From Streptomyces sp. 11x1 (GTDB taxonomy: Bacteria > Actinomycetota > Actinomycetes > Streptomycetales > Streptomycetaceae): a stretch of 64,000 bases of DNA. Shown in pieces: positions 53,809 through 60,953 of this stretch. Within the stretch, counting starts at the first letter, position 1. Each line of letters starts with the position of its first letter. Below the pieces are notes generated by a model. The model saw nothing but the letters and a program-made list of their open reading frames with translations, was not told the origin of the DNA and searched no databases. The stretch lies in the NCBI RefSeq assembly GCF_032598905.1, contig NZ_CP122458.1, forward strand, positions 2,976,001 through 3,040,000, given 5' to 3'. The position numbers and the translations under genes are program-made.

Positions 53809-56800
53809 GTGAGGCGAAGCAAGAAAGGTCCCGAGCCGTCGGCGCGGGGCAACTTCACCCCGCCGCCGCGCGGAGCGGCACCCGCACAAGTGACCGGACC
53901 GGAGCCGACGGCAGCTCCCGCGCCCAGCGGCAGTCGTCTCTCCCCCCGCAACTGGCGTGTACCCACTCGCCTCAACGCGATCCTCCTCATACCCGTGCTG
54001 GTCGGCCTGGTCATGGGCGGCTTCCAGGTGAAGGGCTCGATCGACACCTGGCAGGAGGCCAAGGACGCCGAGAAGGTCGCCAAGATCGTGGCCGCCGCCG
54101 GCATCTACGCCGAGGCGCTGCTCAACGAGCGTGACCTCTCCGCCCAGCCGCTACTGGACGGCGACCGGGACAGCGAGGTCGTCAAGGACGCCCGCGCCTT
54201 CACCGACGAGAAGGCGGATGCCTTCCACGCCGAGGTCGTCGGGATGCCCGCCGGGCAGGGCCTGGAGCGCCGTCTGCGCCTGGTCGAGGAGGCCGAGCCG
54301 TCGCTGGAGAAACTCCGGCAGACGGCCTTCACCCGGGCCGCCGACCCGGTACAGACCGAAGAGGGCTACGTCACCGTCGAGCACCTCCTGGCGGAGTTCT
54401 CCAACGAGCTCGGCCTCGGTACCGGCAACATCACCGCGTACGGTCGTACGGTCTACGCGGTCACGCTCGCCAAGGGCGCCGCCTCTCTGCAGCGCTCGAT
54501 CGGCACCCACCTGCTGGTCCGGCCCAGCGAGGACGAGAGGGTCTTCCGTCAGCAGGTCACCGCGTTCACCTCGTACGCGTACCTGGAGAACATCGCCGTG
54601 CAGGAGTACATCTCCGGCGGCACCGAGGCCGACGCCGCGCGGCTCGAGTCCGTCATGGCGCAGAAGACCGAAGAGGGCAAGAAGCAGGCGGCCGAGGCCG
54701 CCGCGAAGGACCCGGACTACGTCGCGCCGCCGGACACCATGCTGAAGATGGTCCAGGCGATCGGCAGCGGCGCCTCCCCCGCGGACCTCGCCAAGCAGGG
54801 CGTCACCTACCAGAACTGGATGGCGGCCTCCACGCTGAAGTTCGAGGGCTACAGCGAGGTCGAGACCGAGCTGATCAACAGGGCGGTGTCCGAGGCCGGC
54901 CAGATCGCCTCCGACGCCCAGCGCGACGCCTACATCAACGGCGCCATCGTCATCGTCGCCCTGCTCGCCGCGTTCATCATCGCCGGGATCATGGCCCGCC
55001 AGATGAGCCGCTCGATGCGCCAGCTGCGCAACGCCGCCTTCGGCATCGCCGAGCAGCGTCTGCCGATGCTGGTCGACCAGCTCTCGCGCACCGACCCCGG
55101 CCGCGTCGACACGCGGGTCGCGCCGATCCCCATCAACACCACGGACGAGATCGGCGAAGTCGCCCGCGCCTTCGACCAGGTCCACCGCGAGGCCGTCCGG
55201 CTCGCCGCCGAGCAGGCCCTGCTGCGGGGCAACATCAACGCCATCTTCACCAACCTCTCGCGCCGCAACCAGTCGCTGATCGAGGGCCAGCTGACCCTGA
55301 TCACCGACCTGGAGAACAACGAGGCCGACCCGGACCAGTTGGAGAACCTCTTCAAGCTGGACCACCTGGCGACCCGTATGCGCCGCAACGGTGAGAACCT
55401 CCTTGTTCTCGCCGGCGAGGAGCCCGGCCGTCGCTGGGACCAGCCGGTCCCGCTGATCGACGTGCTGCGCGCCGCCTCCTCCGAGGTCGAGCAGTACGAG
55501 CGCATCGAGCTCTCCGGCGTCCCGGAGGCCGAGATCCACGGCCGCGCCGTGACCGACCTCGTGCACCTGCTGGCCGAGCTCCTGGAGAACGCCACCACGT
55601 TCTCCTCCCCGCAGACCAAGGTCCGCGTCACCGCGACCCGTCTCCCCGACGGCCGCGTGATGATCGAGATCCACGACAAGGGCATCGGCCTCACCGCCGA
55701 GGACTTCGCGGACATCAACCACAAGCTGGCCAACCCGCCCACCGTGGACGCCGCGATCTCGCAGCGCATGGGTCTGTTCGTGGTCGGCCGGCTGTCCGAC
55801 CGGCACGGCATCCGGGTCCAGCTCCGCCCCTCGGGCGAGCAGGCCGGTACGACCTCGCTGGTCATGCTGCCCGACGTCATCACCCACGGTGGCGGTGGCG
55901 AGCAGCACCAGCCGCAGGGCGACGAGTTCACGGTCTCGCAGATCATCCCGGAGCAGCACTCGTTCCAGCAGCCGGGCATCGCCCCGATGCGGACCGCCGC
56001 CGAGCTGGGCTTCGACGACAGCCGGTACGAGGTTCCGGACGACATCCGCGACCTGGACCCCGTGGGCCGTTCCTTGATGCGTGAGGAGCGTCGGGCGGCC
56101 CTGGAGTCCCAGGCGCACCAGAGCCCGCAGCTGCCCGGGGCCGAGGCACCGCGCTACGGCGACGACTTCCAGTCGCCCGAGCCGTCCTACGACAACGGCG
56201 CGAGCGCGTACGTGGACCCGCAGCGGTCCTACGACCAGCAGACGGCGTACGAGGAGCCGCAGCAGCCGTCGTACGACGAGGCGTACTTCGACCAGAACAA
56301 CGGCGTGGCGAACGGCAACGGGCACCTGCCGGGCGGGAACGACACGTTCACCGCTACCGGCGGTTATCCTGAGCCCGCCTATGCGGAGTCCGTCCAGGAG
56401 GAGCACGCGGCAACCGCCGCGAACGCCCCGGAGACGTACGCGGGCTTCGAAGAGCAGTCCTATCAGGACGACTGGCCGCAGCAGCAGGACTACCAGAGCT
56501 CGTACCGCTCCGAGTACGCTCCGGAACCGGAATCTGCGCAGGCCGCTGACGTGAAGGAGCCGGACCGCGTAGGCTTCGACCGTCCGGGATCCACCCCTTC
56601 CGCCGGCCACACGCTGACCGACGCCGGCCTTCCCCGCCGCGGCTCCACCGCGAGCGCGGGCGGCACGAGCGCGGGCGCCGCGACCGGACGGCAGGAAGTG
56701 GCCCAGGACCAGCCGACGGCCGGGGGACCGAACGGCGACTGGCGCTCGGCCAACGACGAGCGCTGGCAGCAGGCCTCCCAGCTGAAGAAGCCCAAGGCAG

Positions 56801-57027
56801 GCGGGGTCACCTCCTCCGGTCTGCCGCGGCGGGTGCCCAAGGCCAACCTGGTCGAGGGAGCCGCCCAGACGACCCCGCAGGGAGGTCCACAGATCTCCCG
56901 CGCTCCCGAGGACGTCCGGGGCAGACTGAGCAACCTGCGCCGAGGTGTCCAGCGTGGGCGCAACGCAGGCAGTGAAACGAACGGCCAGGGCTTCGGTCCT
57001 GACAGCACCTACAACCAGGAGCGTTAG
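53809..57027 (+). CDS. cvnA2: Conservon histidine-kinase-like protein CvnA (second set)
   Basis: A 1072-residue paralogue of CvnA1. Membrane helices lie at about 56-72 and 378-400, flanking an extracytoplasmic sensor region with little similarity to that of CvnA1. The His-containing 'LDHLATRMRRNGENLLVLAG' (His 519) and the HATPase boxes ('LLAELLENATTF', 'DKGIGL', 'MGLFVVGRLSDRHGI') are nearly the same as in CvnA1. The tail (about 690 on) is Gln/Tyr/Pro-rich and ends with the shared 'SGLPRRVPKANLV' and 'DVRGRLSNLRRG' motifs. GTG 53809 gives the expected short basic N terminus. It abuts cvnB2. Different sensor regions with the same output half suggest different stimuli. Confidence 0.92.
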   Translation: MRRSKKGPEPSARGNFTPPPRGAAPAQVTGPEPTAAPAPSGSRLSPRNWRVPTRLNAILLIPVLVGLVMGGFQVKGSIDTWQEAKDAEKVAKIVAAAGIYAEALLNERDLSAQPLLDGDRDSEVVKDARAFTDEKADAFHAEVVGMPAGQGLERRLRLVEEAEPSLEKLRQTAFTRAADPVQTEEGYVTVEHLLAEFSNELGLGTGNITAYGRTVYAVTLAKGAASLQRSIGTHLLVRPSEDERVFRQQVTAFTSYAYLENIAVQEYISGGTEADAARLESVMAQKTEEGKKQAAEAAAKDPDYVAPPDTMLKMVQAIGSGASPADLAKQGVTYQNWMAASTLKFEGYSEVETELINRAVSEAGQIASDAQRDAYINGAIVIVALLAAFIIAGIMARQMSRSMRQLRNAAFGIAEQRLPMLVDQLSRTDPGRVDTRVAPIPINTTDEIGEVARAFDQVHREAVRLAAEQALLRGNINAIFTNLSRRNQSLIEGQLTLITDLENNEADPDQLENLFKLDHLATRMRRNGENLLVLAGEEPGRRWDQPVPLIDVLRAASSEVEQYERIELSGVPEAEIHGRAVTDLVHLLAELLENATTFSSPQTKVRVTATRLPDGRVMIEIHDKGIGLTAEDFADINHKLANPPTVDAAISQRMGLFVVGRLSDRHGIRVQLRPSGEQAGTTSLVMLPDVITHGGGGEQHQPQGDEFTVSQIIPEQHSFQQPGIAPMRTAAELGFDDSRYEVPDDIRDLDPVGRSLMREERRAALESQAHQSPQLPGAEAPRYGDDFQSPEPSYDNGASAYVDPQRSYDQQTAYEEPQQPSYDEAYFDQNNGVANGNGHLPGGNDTFTATGGYPEPAYAESVQEEHAATAANAPETYAGFEEQSYQDDWPQQQDYQSSYRSEYAPEPESAQAADVKEPDRVGFDRPGSTPSAGHTLTDAGLPRRGSTASAGGTSAGAATGRQEVAQDQPTAGGPNGDWRSANDERWQQASQLKKPKAGGVTSSGLPRRVPKANLVEGAAQTTPQGGPQISRAPEDVRGRLSNLRRGVQRGRNAGSETNGQGFGPDSTYNQER

Positions 57028-57028
57028 T

Positions 57029-57451
57029 GTGAGCCCGATGAGCCAGGCGGCACAGAACCTGAACTGGTTGATCACCAATTTCGTGGACAACACCCCCGGG
57101 GTGTCGCACACGGTGGTGGTCTCCGCCGACGGACTCCTTCTGGCGATGTCCGAAGGGTTTCCCCGCGACCGTGCCGACCAGCTGGCGGCCGTCGCGTCGG
57201 GTCTGACCTCTCTGACCGCGGGTGCCTCCCGCATTTTCGAAGGTGGCAGCGTCAATCAGACGGTCGTGGAGATGGAGCGGGGATTCCTGTTCATCATGTC
57301 CATTTCCGACGGTTCCTCGCTCGCCGTACTCGCACATCCGGAAGCCGACATCGGTCTCATCGGGTACGAGATGGCGCTTCTGGTGGATCGTGCCGGTACG
57401 GTCCTGACGCCCGATCTTCGTGCGGAGCTCCAGGGCAGCCTGCTCAACTAA
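57029..57451 (+). CDS. cvnB2: Roadblock/LC7 protein CvnB (second set)
   Basis: The 140-residue roadblock/LC7 protein is nearly identical in amino acids to CvnB1 but differs at many silent sites. GTG 57029 is one base after the cvnA2 stop, with GGAG seven bases upstream. Same proposed role toward CvnD2. Confidence 0.93.
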   Translation: MSPMSQAAQNLNWLITNFVDNTPGVSHTVVVSADGLLLAMSEGFPRDRADQLAAVASGLTSLTAGASRIFEGGSVNQTVVEMERGFLFIMSISDGSSLAVLAHPEADIGLIGYEMALLVDRAGTVLTPDLRAELQGSLLN

Positions 57452-57471
57452 CAGTCAGACGGTGCGTTTTG

Positions 57472-57501
57472 GCGTCCCGGGGCCGTAAGGTTTCGGGACG
57501 C
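57472..57501 (+). other. Intercistronic hairpin between cvnB2 and cvnC2
   Basis: A perfect 8-bp stem GCGTCCCG/CGGGACGC with a 14-base loop sits 20 bases after cvnB2. No counterpart was seen between cvnB1 and cvnC1. It could attenuate or stabilise parts of the transcript. Confidence 0.55.
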
Positions 57502-57549
57502 GGCTTCCAATGAGCCATGGATGCCAGCACAGTCGGAGGAGGAGAGAAC

Positions 57550-58119
57550 GTGGCAACACCACCAGGCGGTTCATCGTCGGGCAACTGGTCCTACCCTGGT
57601 CAGGGGCCGGGCCAGGGTGACCAGAACCGGTACAACTTCCCCTCCGCACCGAGCCGTCAGCAGCCGTACGCACCGCAGGGCCCCGGTCCTTCACCGTACG
57701 ACCAGCCGCCGGCGCCGCGCATCCAGCCCGTGCAGCCGCAACGCCGCAGCCCCGAGCCGTCGCCCGCGGGGGCGGCGCACAACCCCCTGGTGCGCCCGTA
57801 CGCCATGACGGGCGGCCGCACCAGGCCGCGCTACCAGCTCGCCATCGAGGCGCTGGTGCACACCACCGCGCAGCCGCACCAGATGCAGGGCCAGTTGCCC
57901 GAGCATCAGCGGATCTGCAACCTCTGCCGAGAGATCAAGTCGGTCGCCGAGATCTCGGCGCTGCTGACCATCCCCCTCGGCGTGGCCAGGATCCTCGTCG
58001 CCGACTTGGCGGAGGCGGGCCTGGTCGCCATCCATCAGCCCGGCGGCGACGAGAACGCCGGCGGCCAGCCAGACGTGACACTGCTCGAAAGGGTGCTCAG
58101 TGGACTTCGCAAGCTCTAG
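57550..58119 (+). CDS. cvnC2: DUF742 protein CvnC (second set)
   Basis: The 189-residue protein has an added Pro/Gln/Ser-rich N-terminal segment of about 75 residues before the DUF742 domain ('VRPYAMTGGRTRPRYQLAIE', 'GQLPEHQRICNLCREIKSVAE', 'PLGVARILVADLAEAGLVAI'). GTG 57550 has GGAGGAGGAG five bases upstream, which is much better than ATG 57517. It overlaps cvnD2 by 20 bases. Confidence 0.92.
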   Translation: MATPPGGSSSGNWSYPGQGPGQGDQNRYNFPSAPSRQQPYAPQGPGPSPYDQPPAPRIQPVQPQRRSPEPSPAGAAHNPLVRPYAMTGGRTRPRYQLAIEALVHTTAQPHQMQGQLPEHQRICNLCREIKSVAEISALLTIPLGVARILVADLAEAGLVAIHQPGGDENAGGQPDVTLLERVLSGLRKL

Positions 58120-58681
58120 CGGCGGTCCTTCCCGCTCCACCACCTCGGCGAAGATCGTGGTGGCGGGTGGCTTCGGCGTGGGCAAGACCACGTTCGTCGG
58201 GGCCGTCTCGGAGATCAACCCGCTGCGTACCGAGGCCGTGATGACGTCCGCGTCCGCGGGCATCGACGACCTCACCCACACCGGGGACAAGACGACCACC
58301 ACGGTCGCCATGGACTTCGGCCGTATCACCCTCGACCAGGACCTGATCCTGTACCTCTTCGGCACGCCGGGGCAGGACCGCTTCTGGTTCATGTGGGACG
58401 ACCTCGTGCGGGGCGCGATCGGTGCGATCGTCCTGGTGGACACGCGTCGTCTCGCCGACTGCTTCCCGGCCGTCGACTACTTCGAGAACAGCGGGCTCCC
58501 CTTCGTCATCGCCCTGAACGGCTTCGACGGGCAGCAGCCTTACAACCCGGACGAGGTGCGTGAGGCGCTGCAGATCGGCCCGGACACCCCGATCATCACG
58601 ACGGACGCCCGCCACCGCTCGGACGCCAAGTCGGCCCTGATCACCCTGGTCGAGCACGCGCTGATGGCTCGCCTGCGGTAG
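58100..58681 (+). CDS. cvnD2: Conservon GTPase CvnD (second set)
   Basis: The 193-residue Ras-like GTPase has the same motifs as CvnD1: 'GGFGVGKTTFVGA' and 'FGTPGQDRFWFMWD'. The N-terminal ten residues differ (Ser-rich), then the two proteins are almost identical. The 206-bp identical DNA tract corresponds to 58199-58404. Confidence 0.93.
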   Translation: MDFASSSGGPSRSTTSAKIVVAGGFGVGKTTFVGAVSEINPLRTEAVMTSASAGIDDLTHTGDKTTTTVAMDFGRITLDQDLILYLFGTPGQDRFWFMWDDLVRGAIGAIVLVDTRRLADCFPAVDYFENSGLPFVIALNGFDGQQPYNPDEVREALQIGPDTPIITTDARHRSDAKSALITLVEHALMARLR

Positions 58682-58706
58682 GCCTGCGGCGCTCAGCCGA
58701 GTACGA

Positions 58707-58745
58707 AAGGGGACCCCTTCCTGTTGTTCCGGGAGGGGTCCCCTT
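58707..58745 (+). terminator. Terminator of the second conservon
   Basis: A 15-bp stem (58707-58721 with 58731-58745), one G-T wobble, 9-base loop. Confidence 0.85.
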
Positions 58746-58751
58746 CGTTGT

Positions 58752-58901
58752 GGGTCGGGTGCGGGTTGGGGGGTTGATCGCGCAGTTCCCTGCGCCCCTG
58801 AAAGACACAGGCCCTGCGGGCCTGAAAAGCATGGGCGCAGCCCCGGCTTTTCAGGGGCGCGGGGAACTGCGCGAGAAGCCCCGCCGGAGCCGCACCCGAC
58901 C
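58752..58901. repeat. Inverted pair of the dispersed GC-rich repeat
   Basis: Two facing copies with arms of about 50 bp (about 58752-58804 and 58848-58901), again with the GCGCAGTTCCC core and GGGTCGGGTGCGGGT-type flanks like those at 17541-17694. Lies between the convergent cvnD2 and accE. Confidence 0.9.
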
Positions 58902-58910
58902 CCACACGCC

Positions 58911-58942
58911 AAAGGACCCCCTCCTTTCGGAAGGGGCCCTTT
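58911..58942 (-). terminator. Terminator of the accE side
   Basis: An AAAGGACCCCCTCC/GGAAGGGGCCCTTT stem, 12 of 14 paired, lies 12 bases after the accE stop codon. Confidence 0.75.
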
Positions 58943-58953
58943 CAAGCCAAGGC

Positions 58954-59148
58954 TCAGCGCCAGCTGTGCGGCGCCCTGAAACCCGGCTCGCGTTCCAGGC
59001 GGCGCCAGCCCGCGCGGAGGCGGCCGCGGTGGACCGGGGTGGCCTCGGTCGGCCGTGCGGCCGCTCGGGCCAGCAGCAGCGCGGTGATCGCGGCCACTTC
59101 CTCCGGCTCGGCGTGGCCCTTCTCGACGCGAATATCAGGCAGCTTCAT
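58954..59148 (-). CDS. accE: Acyl-CoA carboxylase epsilon subunit
   Basis: The 64-residue protein is the small epsilon subunit of actinobacterial acyl-CoA carboxylases, which stabilises and activates the alpha-beta complex. It starts 'MKLPDIRVEKGHAEPEEVAA' and ends 'EPGFRAPHSWR', both typical. GGAG is nine bases before ATG 59148. It lies 56 bases after accB and in the same direction. Confidence 0.92.
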   Translation of the reverse strand: MKLPDIRVEKGHAEPEEVAAITALLLARAAARPTEATPVHRGRLRAGWRRLEREPGFRAPHSWR

Positions 59149-59204
59149 GGATTCAGTCTCCGTGGATGAGGTTTCCGCAGGGGTACCGCGAAGGATCCGG
59201 CGGG

Positions 59205-60788
59205 TTACTGCGGCGGGTTGCCGTGCTTGCGGGAGGGCAGGTCCGCGTGCTTGGTGTGGAGCATCGCCAGAGAGCGGATGAGGACCGCGCGGGTGTCCGC
59301 GGGGTCGATCACGTCGTCCACGAGGCCGCGCTCGGCCGCGTAGTAGGGGTGCATCAGCTCGGCCTTGTACTCCTTGACCATGCGGACCCGCATCGCCTCG
59401 GGGTCCTCGGCCTCGGCGATCTGGCGCCGGAAGATGACGTTGGCGGCGCCCTCGGCACCCATGACGGCGATCTCGTTGGTGGGCCAGGCGTAGGTGAGGT
59501 CGGCCCCGATGGACTGGCTGTCCATGACGATGTAGGCACCTCCGTACGCCTTGCGCAGGATCAGCGAGATCCGGGGCACGGTCGCGTTGCAGTAGGCGTA
59601 CAGCAACTTCGCGCCGTGGCGGATGATTCCACCGTGCTCCTGGTCGACGCCCGGGAGGAAGCCGGGTACGTCCAGGAGAGTGATGATCGGGATGTTGAAG
59701 GCGTCGCACATCTGCACGAAGCGCGCGGCCTTCTCGCTGGCCTCGATGTCGAGGACGCCCGCGAGGGACTGCGGCTGGTTGGCGACGATGCCGACGACCT
59801 GGCCGTCGAGCCGGCCGAGGGCGCAGATGATGTTGCGGGCCCAGCGCTCGTGGATCTCCAGGTAGTCGCCGTCGTCGACGATCTCCTCGATGACCTTGGT
59901 CATGTCGTAGGGCCGGTTGCCGTCGGCCGGGACCAGGTCGAGGAGGACGTCGCTGCGGCGGTCCACCGGGTCGGAGGACTCCACACGCGGCGGGTTCTCC
60001 CGGTTGTTCTGCGGGAGCATCGACAGCAGGTAACGCACCTCGGCGATGCAGGTCTCCTCGTCGTCGTAGGCGAAGTGCGCCACGCCGGAGGTCTCGGCGT
60101 GCACGTCCGCGCCGCCCAGGCCGTTCTGGGTGATCTCCTCACCGGTGACCGCCTTGACGACGTCCGGGCCGGTGATGAACATCTGCGAGGTCTCGCGGAC
60201 CATGAAGACGAAGTCCGTGAGGGCGGGCGAGTATGCCGCGCCACCGGCGCAGGGTCCGAGCATGACCGAGATCTGCGGGATGACGCCCGAGGCCCGGGTG
60301 TTGCGCTGGAAGATGCCGCCGTAGCCCGCCAGCGCCGAGACACCCTCCTGGATCCGGGCGCCCGCGCCGTCGTTGAGCGAGACCAGCGGCGCACCGGCCG
60401 CGATGGCCATGTCCATGATCTTATGGATCTTCGTGGCGTGGGCCTCGCCCAGCGCTCCGCCGAAGATCCTGAAGTCATGGGCGTAGACGAAGACCGTACG
60501 GCCCTCCACCGTGCCCCAGCCGGTGATCACACCGTCGGTGTACGGCTTCTTGGCCTCCAGACCGAACCCGGTGGCCCGGTGCCGGCGCAGCTGCTCGACC
60601 TCGTTGAACGAACCCGCATCCAGCAGCAGCTCGATGCGCTCCCGGGAGGTCAGCTTGCCCTTGGCATGCTGCGCCTCGGTCGCCTTCTCGCTGGGGCCGG
60701 CCAACGCCTGGGCACGAATCTCGTGCAGCTCGGCCACTCGCCCGCGCGCGTCCGTCGGCTCACCCGGTGCCTCATCCAAAACGGTCAT
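59205..60788 (-). CDS. accB: Acyl-CoA carboxylase beta subunit (carboxyltransferase)
   Basis: The carboxyltransferase subunit makes malonyl- and methylmalonyl-CoA for fatty acids and polyketides. The 527-residue protein has both crotonase-like halves with their oxyanion segments: 'GPCAGGAAYSPALTDF' (about 180-195) and 'RKAYGGAYIVMDS' (about 415-427). 'TDGVITGWGTVEGRTVFV' and 'DVPGFLPGVDQEHGGIIRHG' are also typical. With accE adjacent this is the AccB-type complex; the biotinylated alpha subunit is encoded elsewhere. TAAGGT six bases before the ATG and no ribosome-binding site suggest a leaderless message. Confidence 0.95.
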   Translation of the reverse strand: MTVLDEAPGEPTDARGRVAELHEIRAQALAGPSEKATEAQHAKGKLTSRERIELLLDAGSFNEVEQLRRHRATGFGLEAKKPYTDGVITGWGTVEGRTVFVYAHDFRIFGGALGEAHATKIHKIMDMAIAAGAPLVSLNDGAGARIQEGVSALAGYGGIFQRNTRASGVIPQISVMLGPCAGGAAYSPALTDFVFMVRETSQMFITGPDVVKAVTGEEITQNGLGGADVHAETSGVAHFAYDDEETCIAEVRYLLSMLPQNNRENPPRVESSDPVDRRSDVLLDLVPADGNRPYDMTKVIEEIVDDGDYLEIHERWARNIICALGRLDGQVVGIVANQPQSLAGVLDIEASEKAARFVQMCDAFNIPIITLLDVPGFLPGVDQEHGGIIRHGAKLLYAYCNATVPRISLILRKAYGGAYIVMDSQSIGADLTYAWPTNEIAVMGAEGAANVIFRRQIAEAEDPEAMRVRMVKEYKAELMHPYYAAERGLVDDVIDPADTRAVLIRSLAMLHTKHADLPSRKHGNPPQ

Positions 60789-60794
60789 GTAGTG

Positions 60795-60800
60795 ACCTTA
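60795..60800 (-). promoter_or_regulatory. -10 box for leaderless accB mRNA
   Basis: TAAGGT on the minus strand, six bases upstream of ATG 60788. No clear -35 box. The rest of the 165-bp gap up to the lyase stop codon shows nothing. Confidence 0.45.
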
Positions 60801-60953
60801 CGAAGCCGAGCGAGGAAAGCGGTCCGTCGACTCCGTACAGTCTCCGGCGTGTTTTCCTGGTACCCCTGAACAGAAGCTCGTCGCCATGCAGTCGAACCGA
60901 CTGCTCAGGGGGTGTGGGGCTTGTAGGAGTCACACAAAGGCGGCTCGGACCTG

